Below are positions 51,436-59,249 of a stretch of 64,000 nt of DNA, in pieces. The stretch lies in contig JANWXW010000048.1 in the NCBI GenBank assembly GCA_025057315.1, positions 29,140 through 93,139 on the forward strand. The letters run 5' to 3'. A program made the translations under genes and the position numbers. The first letter of the stretch is position 1. Each line of letters begins with the position of its first letter. The notes under the pieces are model-generated. The model worked only from the letters and a program-made list of their open reading frames with translations. It did no database searches and had not been told where the DNA came from. The stretch is from Myxococcota bacterium. GTDB lineage: Bacteria; Myxococcota_A; Polyangia; Palsa-1104; JAEUJZ01.

Positions 51436-51522
51436 AGTTGCCAAGGGCGTGCAGCTACACACTTACACGGCCAGCTGGCTTTGTCAACCAGAACGGGCAG
51501 ATTTCTGCTACACCAGCCTGCC

Positions 51523-52350
51523 ATGACCATCCGCCGCTACTTCTCGTCTGACCGGACGCCGCTGTGCGCCGATCTGTACGAGCCCGACCCGCCCGTGCTG
51601 GGCAGCCCCCCGCCGCAGATCTGCGTGGTACACGGCTACTGTGACCACCGGGGGCGCTATCGCGACATGGCCAGCCGGCTCCAGCAGGCTGGCTATCGCG
51701 TCCTCGTCCCGGATCTGCGTGGGCACGGCGAGGCTGGCGGGGCCCGAGCCCACGTGGTGCGCTTTGGCGACTATCTGGAAGACCTCCATGCGACCCTGAC
51801 CACTTGCGCGGAGCAGGGAGCGATGTTCCTGCTGGGGCACAGCATGGGGGGGCTGGTGGTGCTGCTGTACGCCCTCGACCGACCCGAGCGCGTGCGCGGG
51901 CTGGCCCTGTCTTCGCCTTTGTTCGGGCTCAAGGTAAAGGTTCCAGTGTGGAAGAAGGCCCTGGGCCGCATCGCCTCGCGCATCCATCCTGCCCTGGCCC
52001 TGCCAAACGAGCTGGACCCAGCGGACCTGTCGCACGACCCGGCCGTCGGCCAAGCTTATGCGAGCGACCCGCTGGTGTCACGCATCGCCACCGCACGTTG
52101 GTTTACAGAGATGATGGCGGCCCAGGCAGCAGCCCGGCGACGCGTCCGCTCCCTGCGGACGCCTCTTCTGCTGATGCATGGGGGTGATGACCGCATTGCC
52201 GACCCCGTTGCCAGCCAGGCCCTCTTTGACCGCGTTGGCGAGAGGGACAAGGTCCTTCTCATCTATCCCGGTCTGTATCACGAGATCTTCAACGAACGCG
52301 ATCGCGACATGGTCATTCAGGACCTGGTAAGCTGGCTCAATGCCCACTGA
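51523..52350 (+). CDS. Alpha/beta hydrolase, monoacylglycerol lipase-like
   Basis: 275 residues with the alpha/beta-hydrolase fold: oxyanion-type HGYCDHRGRY near residue 38, nucleophile Ser in GHSMGG near 106, Asp in MHGGDDRIADP near 224, and His in LYHEIFNE near 254. The pattern matches monoacylglycerol lipase-like enzymes that release fatty acids from lipids; the substrate is not known. No signal peptide. Start ATG 51523 was chosen because the fold begins there; no clear Shine-Dalgarno stands before it. Confidence 0.85.
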   Translation: MTIRRYFSSDRTPLCADLYEPDPPVLGSPPPQICVVHGYCDHRGRYRDMASRLQQAGYRVLVPDLRGHGEAGGARAHVVRFGDYLEDLHATLTTCAEQGAMFLLGHSMGGLVVLLYALDRPERVRGLALSSPLFGLKVKVPVWKKALGRIASRIHPALALPNELDPADLSHDPAVGQAYASDPLVSRIATARWFTEMMAAQAAARRRVRSLRTPLLLMHGGDDRIADPVASQALFDRVGERDKVLLIYPGLYHEIFNERDRDMVIQDLVSWLNAH

Positions 52351-52442
52351 GCTGCTGCCGAACCGCCCGGCGAAAAGAGCAAATCATCTTCAAGCCTACC
52401 GGCCACGCCTCAGGATGCTCTGGAGCCTTCCGCGAGCGGAAT

Positions 52443-52471
52443 TTGCGCCCTCGCGTCGCGGCGGCTATATT
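52443..52471 (+). promoter_or_regulatory. Sigma70-like promoter of the YafJ-like gene
   Basis: TTGCGC (52443-52448), 17 bp, TATATT (52466-52471). A leader of about 19 nt contains GGAGGGAG, a good Shine-Dalgarno, before ATG 52497. Confidence 0.6.
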
Positions 52472-52496
52472 GGTTGAGCAATGGAGGGAGTGTCCG

Positions 52497-53357
52497 ATGA
52501 GTCGCCTGATCGCCTATATAGGGAGCGATCCCGAACGGCTCCGAGCGGCGCTGCTCGAGTACCGGGCTCTGCTGCTCACCGCCCCTGTTGAGGCAACCGA
52601 GGGCGTGGTCGGGTGGGGCATCGGCTTTTACCAGGGGGGGGAGGTTCTTCTTCAGCGCCGCCCGCGCGTCTCAGCCGGCGTCATTGACCTGTTCGAGGTG
52701 GTCAAGGACCTGCGCACCGATCTTTTTTTAGCGCAGATCCAGCACACGTCCGAGAGCCGCCTGGCCAAAAACGAGAACACCCCTCCCTATCGCTTTCGCA
52801 GCTGGATCATGGTCCAGCAGGGCAGCGCGCATGGCCTCCGCAAGGCCCGGGAGGAGGCCCTGCAGCTGCTGCCAGACTTCCTCAAGCGCAACATCCGCGG
52901 TCAGACCGCTGCCGAGCAGCTCTTCCATGTGTTTTTGGCCAGCCTGCACGAAGCTGGACGCGGGCACCTGGAGGACCCCAACCTTCCACCAGAGATCGCT
53001 CTGCGCGCCCTGCAGAGCGCGTTGGACCGCCTCCGCCAGCTGGCATTGCAGCCAGAGGCAGGAGCCGAGGGAGCAGACGAAGAAGACCTGCAGGTGGTGG
53101 TGTCCAACGGCCGCATCCTGATCTCGCTGCGACGCGGGCCCCAGCCGGTGTGGATGCGACGTCTCGGCCCGACCCTGGGTGACCGCCACCACGAGCCCTT
53201 CCGCGGTGTGCTCGTTGCATCGGGTCCCGGGCTGGTCATCCCCGAAGGCAGCAGCTTCGAGGAATTGCCCGCCGGCCAAGCCATTTTGGTAGGCCGGGAT
53301 CTGATGCCACGCATCGTCCCCCTCGATTCCCCGCCCGGTTCCCCATCCGCCCGGTAG
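52497..53357 (+). CDS. YafJ-like class II amidotransferase-fold protein with Ser in place of Cys
   Basis: 286 residues beginning MSRLIAYIGSDP; class II glutamine amidotransferases of the YafJ type begin MCRLLAY, where Cys2 is the catalytic N-terminal nucleophile. The fold continues (WGIGFYQGGEVLL near 40, LAQIQHTSESRLAKNENTPPY near 79 and FRSWIMVQQGSAHG). The Cys-to-Ser change means it is either inactive as an amidotransferase or works as a Ser-type Ntn hydrolase. The start is fixed by the GGAGGGAG Shine-Dalgarno. The neighbouring orphan gene follows after 75 bp. Confidence 0.7.
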   Translation: MSRLIAYIGSDPERLRAALLEYRALLLTAPVEATEGVVGWGIGFYQGGEVLLQRRPRVSAGVIDLFEVVKDLRTDLFLAQIQHTSESRLAKNENTPPYRFRSWIMVQQGSAHGLRKAREEALQLLPDFLKRNIRGQTAAEQLFHVFLASLHEAGRGHLEDPNLPPEIALRALQSALDRLRQLALQPEAGAEGADEEDLQVVVSNGRILISLRRGPQPVWMRRLGPTLGDRHHEPFRGVLVASGPGLVIPEGSSFEELPAGQAILVGRDLMPRIVPLDSPPGSPSAR

Positions 53358-53412
53358 CGCCCGCGAGGCTGCCGGCGAGAAGGCCGTCAAGCCCTCGTTG
53401 CAGTCTGTCGAT

Positions 53413-53436
53413 ACACGGTACAAGGAGGTACCGTGT
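53413..53436 (+). promoter_or_regulatory. Perfect hairpin around the Shine-Dalgarno and start codon
   Basis: ACACGGTAC (53413-53421) and GTACCGTGT (53428-53436) pair perfectly over 9 bp; the 6-nt loop is AAGGAG. The Shine-Dalgarno is exposed in the loop, but the GTG start (53433-53435) is inside the stem, so translation should depend on melting. Confidence 0.7.
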
Positions 53437-53945
53437 CACACGATCAGAACGACAGCCCGCAGCTCGGGCCTGGTGAGAGCAGCGACGCGCAGTTGCGCTC
53501 GCTTATCTCGCTGTTTAACTGGCTCGTCGGCGAGGTGGTCACCGCCCGCGTCATGGTCCTGCGGCTTGCCGCCGACCTGGTGCGCATAGGCATCCTGCCG
53601 GTGGAGGAGATCAACGGCATGCCGTTGACACAGGAGATCATCGACAGCGTCCTTAGCAACTTCCCCACCGATCCGATATGGCGCTCTCTCGGCCAGCGGC
53701 TCCGCGCCTCCCTGGAGACGCTACGCCAGTTCGATCTCTACGGCGACCAGGGAGGGGACGAGCTCGATGACACAGGTGTGGCAGCAGACGACTACGGGGA
53801 CATGGAAGACGACCTCGATCGGGCGTCCATGCACTCCGACAGCGACGCCCAGGTGCTCTACAGCAGCCCGGATCACGACACCCACCTGTCCAACCCCATG
53901 CTGACGCCGCGGCTGAGCCGTCCCCCCCGGGGACGACAGAACTGA
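53433..53945 (+). CDS. Acidic orphan protein, 170 aa
   Basis: No family recognised. A first helical half (LRSLISLFNWLVGEVVTARVMVLRLAADLVRIG, shown abridged as LFNWLVGEVV and RVMVLRLAADLV) and an Asp-rich, disordered second half (DELDDTGVAADD, DMEDDLDRASMHSDSD). The start is GTG 53433 with the strong AAGGAG Shine-Dalgarno in a hairpin loop. It converges with the Rel gene, whose stop lies 18 bp away. Confidence 0.65.
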   Translation: MSHDQNDSPQLGPGESSDAQLRSLISLFNWLVGEVVTARVMVLRLAADLVRIGILPVEEINGMPLTQEIIDSVLSNFPTDPIWRSLGQRLRASLETLRQFDLYGDQGGDELDDTGVAADDYGDMEDDLDRASMHSDSDAQVLYSSPDHDTHLSNPMLTPRLSRPPRGRQN

Positions 53946-53962
53946 CAGCAGCGGCCGGGCCG

Positions 53963-56110
53963 TCAGAGGCGCTGCACGGAAAACACACCAGAGATGCGCT
54001 GTAGTGCACGCATGACGTCGTGCAGCTGATCGAGATCGCGCACATGGAAGCTGAACGTATTGACCGCCCGGGTCTCGTCAGTGGAACGACAGTGGGCCGC
54101 GTTGATGTTCAGGCCACGCTCGTTGAATGTGCTGGAGATCTGCGCCAACAGACCCGGGCGGTTGGCACACACCACCTGCACCGATACTGGTCGGGGCTTG
54201 CCTTGGGTGCTGTCCCACTCGACCTCGATGCGGCGCTCTTCATCCTGCTCCATCAGCGTCGAGCAGTTGCGCGTGTGGACGGTGACGCCACGGCCGCGGG
54301 TGATAACGCCAACAATGGCATCTCCTTGCACCGGCGAGCAGCATTTGCCGAAGCGCACCAACACATCGTCCTCACCGGCGACCTTAATGCCAGTGGAGCC
54401 CTGACCCGAGGGACGTTTGGCCAGGGATGACGCCGATGGAACGAACGGCGCCGGGGGTGCCGTCTTGCGCTTGTCCTCAGGAACCAGCACCTCGACCACA
54501 TCGGCCGGCAAGATCTTGCCGTAGCCGACATGCATAAGAAGGTCATCCACCGACGAGAGGCGTAGCTCGTTGGCGGCGTGGTCCAGGTCGCCGGACTTCT
54601 CGGCTTTGCTATACGAGACGCCATAGCGGCGCAGCTCACGCTCCAGTAGCTCCCGTCCCAGCGTCTTGCTGCGCTCTCGCTGCTCGGCGCGCATAAAATG
54701 GCGAATTTTGGCGCGCGCTGAGGAGCTTACCACGAACTTGAGCCAGTCCTTGTTCGGCCGCTGGTTCGGGTTGGTCAAGATCTCGACGGTATCGCCGTTG
54801 CGGAGCTGGTAGCGCAGGGGAACGATGAGGCCGTTGACCCGCGCCCCAGAGCAACGGTGACCGATCTCGGTGTGGACTGCATAGGCGAAATCCACCGGAG
54901 TGGCGCCCTTGGGCAGAGCCTTCACATCCCCTTTGGGTGTAAAGACATAGACCTCGTCCGCAAACAGGTCCACCTTGACCGTCTCGATGAACTCCGTCGG
55001 GTCCTTGAGCGTCTTCTGCCACTCCATGAGCTGCCGCAGCCAGGCAAACTTCTTGTCGTCGCTGCCCTCGGGACGGCCCTCCTTGTAGCGCCAGTGCGCC
55101 GCGATGCCTTCCTCAGCAATGCGGTGCATTTCTGGGGTGCGGATCTGGACCTCTACACGCTCGCTGCGAGGGCCAATGACCGAGGTGTGCAGCGACTGGT
55201 ACATGTTTGGCTTGGGCAGCGCGATAAAGTCCTTAAAGCGCCCAGGAATTGGCGTCCACTTGGCATGAACCACACCCAGCGCCCCATAGCAGTCGCGGGT
55301 GGAGCCAACGATGGCGCGGAAGGCGACAATGTCAAACAGCTGCTCCAGCTCACGTCCCGTCTTGATGGTCTTCTGGTAGATCGACCATAGGTTCTTGGGG
55401 CGGCCGTAGACGTCGATGACCTCGATGCCGTTGTCCACCAACTCGGCACGGAGGATCTTGACCACCTCGTCGATGTACTGCTGACGTCCGGCGAAGTAGC
55501 GCTGAAGCTTGTCGTTCAGCTCAGCATACTCTCTGGGATACAAATAGCGGAAGGAGAGGTCCTCCAGCTCGACGCGAATCCACTGGATGCCCAGGCGGTT
55601 GGCCAGCGGCGCGTAAATCTCCATCGTCTCCCGGGCGATGCGCTCCTGTTTGTCCGGCGGCATCGAGTCGAGGGTGCGCATGTTGTCCAGCCGGTCGCAC
55701 AGCTTGATGAGGATGACCCGGATGTCACGCGCCATCGCCAGCAGCATCTTGCGGAAGTTCTCCGCCTGCCGCTCCTCGCGTGTATTCCACGGTACCTTGC
55801 CAAGCTTGGTCACGCCCTCGACGAGGAAGGCGATCTCGGTGCCGAACAGCTTGCTGATGTCCTCGGTGGTGGCGCTGGTGTCCTCGACACAGTCATGGAG
55901 CAGCCCTGCGCACACAGACGAGATGTCGAGCCGGAGGTCAGCAATGGTGGATGCTACGCCCAGCGGATGGACGACATAGGGGTCCCCCGAGCGCCGGCGC
56001 TGACCGTCATGGGCGCGAGCTGCAAACGCATAGGCGCGGCGAATCAACTCCAGGTCGCCGGTCGGATGGTAACTTTGGACCTTGGCGACGATGTCCTCCA
56101 CACTGATCAC
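53963..56110 (-). CDS. rel: Bifunctional (p)ppGpp synthetase/hydrolase
   Basis: The 715-residue stringent-response enzyme has an N-terminal HD hydrolase domain (AGLLHDCVEDT near residue 73), a synthetase domain (about 235-350: GRPKNLWSIYQKT, YQSLHTSVIG), a TGS domain (about 385-450) and a C-terminal ACT domain (about 640-715: RPGLLAQIS, NINAAHCRS). It senses starvation, usually via the ribosome, and makes or breaks ppGpp. Start is GTG at 56110, next to a near-consensus promoter; no Shine-Dalgarno is present. A second in-frame GTG at 56101 is possible. Confidence 0.95.
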   Translation of the reverse strand: MISVEDIVAKVQSYHPTGDLELIRRAYAFAARAHDGQRRRSGDPYVVHPLGVASTIADLRLDISSVCAGLLHDCVEDTSATTEDISKLFGTEIAFLVEGVTKLGKVPWNTREERQAENFRKMLLAMARDIRVILIKLCDRLDNMRTLDSMPPDKQERIARETMEIYAPLANRLGIQWIRVELEDLSFRYLYPREYAELNDKLQRYFAGRQQYIDEVVKILRAELVDNGIEVIDVYGRPKNLWSIYQKTIKTGRELEQLFDIVAFRAIVGSTRDCYGALGVVHAKWTPIPGRFKDFIALPKPNMYQSLHTSVIGPRSERVEVQIRTPEMHRIAEEGIAAHWRYKEGRPEGSDDKKFAWLRQLMEWQKTLKDPTEFIETVKVDLFADEVYVFTPKGDVKALPKGATPVDFAYAVHTEIGHRCSGARVNGLIVPLRYQLRNGDTVEILTNPNQRPNKDWLKFVVSSSARAKIRHFMRAEQRERSKTLGRELLERELRRYGVSYSKAEKSGDLDHAANELRLSSVDDLLMHVGYGKILPADVVEVLVPEDKRKTAPPAPFVPSASSLAKRPSGQGSTGIKVAGEDDVLVRFGKCCSPVQGDAIVGVITRGRGVTVHTRNCSTLMEQDEERRIEVEWDSTQGKPRPVSVQVVCANRPGLLAQISSTFNERGLNINAAHCRSTDETRAVNTFSFHVRDLDQLHDVMRALQRISGVFSVQRL

Positions 56111-56145
56111 GACGACAATCTAGCGCCGCCCAAGAGGTGTTTCAA
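56111..56145 (-). promoter_or_regulatory. Leaderless-type sigma70 promoter of rel
   Basis: On the minus strand, TTGAAA (56140-56145), a 17-bp spacer and TAGATT (56117-56122), then six bases to the GTG at 56110. A start site 6-7 nt after the -10 would place it on the first codon. Confidence 0.6.
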
Positions 56146-56444
56146 CCCACGCCTGCGGTGCATTCAGGTGGGTGCACGCGGGACGATTCCCCCAACAGGC
56201 TGGGGGGCAGACAAACACACAACACCGTGCAGGGCCATCAACCTCATGGCGACCAGACCGGTTGATGTGCGACATCGAGCAGGGCACCCGCCGCCCCTTC
56301 GCTCCTCGCCCGCACCGCTGGCGGCTCGCTGGCTCCCCAATGGCCTGGCCTCTGAGGCAGGGGCCAGGGCCATCACTGGCCCTTATGCGCTGCAGCATCG
56401 GCGAGCGGACTGAGGACCCGTGCCAGATGGGCCCCGGGGGGCGT
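56111..56444. other. 334-bp gap between rel and the metalloprotease
   Basis: It holds the rel promoter at one end and a perfect hairpin AGGGCCA / TCAC / TGGCCCT (56366-56383) at the other, 60 bp beyond the protease stop (a weak terminator candidate without a T-run). I see no gene. Confidence 0.5.
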
Positions 56445-58496
56445 TTAGTCTAGGCAGGGAGGCCGCATCACCGGCGGCGGTGGAGTCGCCGCACCAGGCA
56501 GGATGCGCCGCAGGTACTCATAGTCCGTGTCGCAGAAGACCGCCGGGGCCTGTCCCACTTCGGCGCGCTCGGCAAAACTGCGCAGGGTACCAGGGTTCAT
56601 CAGACGCCCCGGCACCATGCCTCGATTGTGAAATCCTCCACCCATCGATCGAGGATTGGCCAGTCCCAGGCTGTGGCCGATCTCGTGCGTCATGGTGCTG
56701 CCGATTAGGTTGCCTAGGACAAAGACGGCGCAGGCCACTTGACGGGGCCGATCGCCCGGAGGGGCCGGGCACGAGGCACCATCGGACAGGGCTGGCAGGC
56801 GGCTGGCCTCGTCGATCTGCGCTGGCCGGCCTCCTACATCCGCGCGCAGCGGGTCGAAGATGCGATCGAACAGCTGGCTGTCTGACTCTGGGGATGCAAT
56901 CTTCTCGACGTGACCGGGATGGGACGAGAAGCCGAGGAACTGTTCTGTGAAGACACCCCCATAGCCCGGTGCACCGTCAGCCTGGGTGGCGGCGTTCACC
57001 CCGCCGATGCGATCGTATAGCCGGCGGTTGTCCACGTCGCGCCCTGGCGTGTTGTCATACCCCAGGAAGCCCATTCCGTTGGGATCTGCACCCGCGATGT
57101 CCACCTGCGAGTAGAGGGCGAAGTCCGTCGGCTCTTCTTCCCGAAACTCGATGTTGACGCCCGCATAATCGCGTCGTGCGACGTCGAACACCCGCCGCCG
57201 CACGGCAAGATCCACTGCACGCAGCCCGAACAGACGCAGGCTGTCAAGATACGAGGGGAGAAAGTGGACAAAGACCACCTGCTTAATATGAAGTAGACGC
57301 AGCTCAACTCGCGCCGGGTCGCCAACCACGGCGTCTCGCCCCATGCGCAAAATGGGCGTGGCCGTGCCGATGAAGCGCCCCGCGGCGCGGCGAAGCCCAC
57401 CGCCCGCCTCCAAGGCCCGCCCTAGGGCATCGTTCTCATCGAGCACATAGCGACCAATCGGCCCGTCTGGGAAGCGCGGCACCCACTCCACGACCATCTC
57501 CAGGTCCACTGGGGCCATGCGCATCTCCCCCTCGGGTATGTAGGTGCCGGTCAGACGAATGATGGTCGCCTGGCCGGCAGGACCGCCAACGCCACCGATG
57601 AAGCCAGCGCCACGGATTTCTACATATTGCCCCATGCTCGCTGCTGGTGGTCGGAACTCATCCACCCTTGGCTTGACCTGTGTGACAGTCAAGGGCCGCG
57701 GTGCCGAACGCGTCGGTGCGCTCACAGAAGGCTGCTCGTTTTTGAGCGAAACTGTGCCTGAAAATCGACCGGGTCGAATGCCATGAATGATCGGCGAGTA
57801 GGGAAAGACCCCGACCGTCCGATCCTGAGATAGCACAGGTCTAACTGGCACCTCGGCATTGACCACACGCACGCCGTAGAGGGAACAGTCACGGGACTCT
57901 CCCTCCGGCAGGAAGCAGCCGCTGAGCACCGCCACCGTGCGCCCCTCGGCGCCGCCCAGCAGCAGCCCCTCCCCTCGCACCTCCACCCAATCGTTGGGAT
58001 GCACATGCCCCGATCCCGTGGGGTCGTTGTACAGCCGCACGGCGGTGAGCCGCGGTGAGAGTACACGGCGCACCTCGATGCGCACCGTCTGCGGTGGGGT
58101 CTCATACTGGCGCAGGTCCAGCGCACTGTCCACCACCAGGCTCGCCTCGGCCTCGATGCGGCCATCGGTGGCCCCCAGGGCAGTGAACAGATCTGCGGTG
58201 GCCGGCACGCGCAGCTTGCGGCTGCTTTCGTACTGCGCACGCAGGCGCACATCCAGTCCCCGTGCCGACGCGCTCCCAAGCTGAACGAAGCGCCCCACCA
58301 GGCGCAGCGTCGGCGTCCCCTCCCCTGGCGAGGGGAAGGAGCGGCCGGTGAGCACCAGGTCGCTGCCTGGCACAATCAGGTTGGGCCCGATGCTCTCCAG
58401 AGACAGGCCGGGCAACGCCGGGTCCGGGTCGAGGTCCAGTTCGATCGGTGCGCAGGCGCCAGACAGCATGGCCAGGACCAGCGCTGCTCGGTGCAT
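56445..58496 (-). CDS. Metzincin-like lipoprotein protease with Ig-like/IPT domains
   Basis: A 683-residue lipoprotein: signal peptide with SGAC lipobox (Cys near residue 15). The first half holds two or more IPT/TIG-type beta-sandwiches (VRGEGLLLGG near 170, IRGAGFIGGVGGP near 290). The last third is a metalloprotease: HEIGHSLGLAN near residue 604, then RLMNPG near 635, which resembles the Met-turn. The usual metzincin third ligand is His or Asp at position 11 of HExxHxxGxxH; here it is Asn, so zinc binding may be altered. It overlaps the previous gene by 1 bp (TGATG). A surface-attached peptidase is likely; activity is uncertain. Confidence 0.7.
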   Translation of the reverse strand: MHRAALVLAMLSGACAPIELDLDPDPALPGLSLESIGPNLIVPGSDLVLTGRSFPSPGEGTPTLRLVGRFVQLGSASARGLDVRLRAQYESSRKLRVPATADLFTALGATDGRIEAEASLVVDSALDLRQYETPPQTVRIEVRRVLSPRLTAVRLYNDPTGSGHVHPNDWVEVRGEGLLLGGAEGRTVAVLSGCFLPEGESRDCSLYGVRVVNAEVPVRPVLSQDRTVGVFPYSPIIHGIRPGRFSGTVSLKNEQPSVSAPTRSAPRPLTVTQVKPRVDEFRPPAASMGQYVEIRGAGFIGGVGGPAGQATIIRLTGTYIPEGEMRMAPVDLEMVVEWVPRFPDGPIGRYVLDENDALGRALEAGGGLRRAAGRFIGTATPILRMGRDAVVGDPARVELRLLHIKQVVFVHFLPSYLDSLRLFGLRAVDLAVRRRVFDVARRDYAGVNIEFREEEPTDFALYSQVDIAGADPNGMGFLGYDNTPGRDVDNRRLYDRIGGVNAATQADGAPGYGGVFTEQFLGFSSHPGHVEKIASPESDSQLFDRIFDPLRADVGGRPAQIDEASRLPALSDGASCPAPPGDRPRQVACAVFVLGNLIGSTMTHEIGHSLGLANPRSMGGGFHNRGMVPGRLMNPGTLRSFAERAEVGQAPAVFCDTDYEYLRRILPGAATPPPPVMRPPCLD

Positions 58497-59146
58497 CAGG
58501 CCCTCCGCAGCACGATCACGTACACCTTGGTCGCAAGGTGCGACGCGGTGTGGGCCGTCAAGGTGATGGGGTAGACCGTCTCCTCCATGATCTGCCGCAT
58601 GCTGGGACAGAAAGTCAGCTCGCCCCCCAGGTGGCTCGTCTGCGCCAGTTCCACATTGTCGGGTGGGTCTCTCAGCCCCAGGTCCACCCTGGCGGAGGCG
58701 GTGGATTCAACGACGACGCGGACACGCACGCAGCTGGCCATGCGCAGGTCCAAGGTGGTGCCCTCGCCGATGGGCTCGCGAAAGACTGGGCCCTTGCCTC
58801 CCTCGCTGATCACGAGGTGCAGGACGGCGCTGTTCCGGTCGGCCCCAGCACGGGCGGTAAACTCGATCTCCTGCTCGCCCCGGTCCTCGCCGATGGGCGT
58901 CCACCGCCACACGGCCGTGCCGCCGGTGTAGGCAGTCAGCGTCGGGCGCCGGTTGCGCCCCGCCAGCGCCGGGTTGGTCAAGGAGCGCCAGGACCAGTCG
59001 ATGGCCCGGCCGCCGGCATAGGCGTGCAGCGGCACGGCCATCTCGACACCCACCTCGGGCTGCAGCGGTGGCACGATGTGGATCTGCACCTCCCCCTGGC
59101 CGCAGGCCAGCAGGGCCAGTGCCGAAACCAGGACCCAGCGGTGCAT
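58496..59146 (-). CDS. Lipoprotein of unknown function
   Basis: The 216-residue protein has a signal peptide with lipobox LLAC (Cys near residue 15) and a beta-rich body (VQIHIVPPLQPEVGVEMAVPL, ENRRPTLTAYTGGTAVWRW, EIEFTARAGADRN, all shown as short key runs). I see no recognised domain. Its stop overlaps the protease start by 1 bp; both are probably made from one message. ATG 59146 was chosen because an upstream in-frame M is not followed by a signal peptide. Confidence 0.7.
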   Translation of the reverse strand: MHRWVLVSALALLACGQGEVQIHIVPPLQPEVGVEMAVPLHAYAGGRAIDWSWRSLTNPALAGRNRRPTLTAYTGGTAVWRWTPIGEDRGEQEIEFTARAGADRNSAVLHLVISEGGKGPVFREPIGEGTTLDLRMASCVRVRVVVESTASARVDLGLRDPPDNVELAQTSHLGGELTFCPSMRQIMEETVYPITLTAHTASHLATKVYVIVLRRA

Positions 59147-59236
59147 ATCCACACGATACACGAAAGCGGAGCCCACCGGTGCAGGTGCCTCCACCGGCTT
59201 GGCCCGCCTCCACAGGCCCTCAGATGATAGAGATGA

Positions 59237-59249
59237 TAGACTGTGGGGT
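59237..59249 (+). promoter_or_regulatory. -10 box before the DsbA-like gene
   Basis: TAGACT (59237-59242) stands seven bases before GTG 59250, with no Shine-Dalgarno; the 9-bp sequence AGATGATAG is duplicated in tandem just upstream (59223-59240). No -35 box is clear. Confidence 0.35.

Noticed and set aside
56172..56453. Small open frames in the rel upstream gap.
   Set aside because: No Shine-Dalgarno or protein features; ordinary composition.
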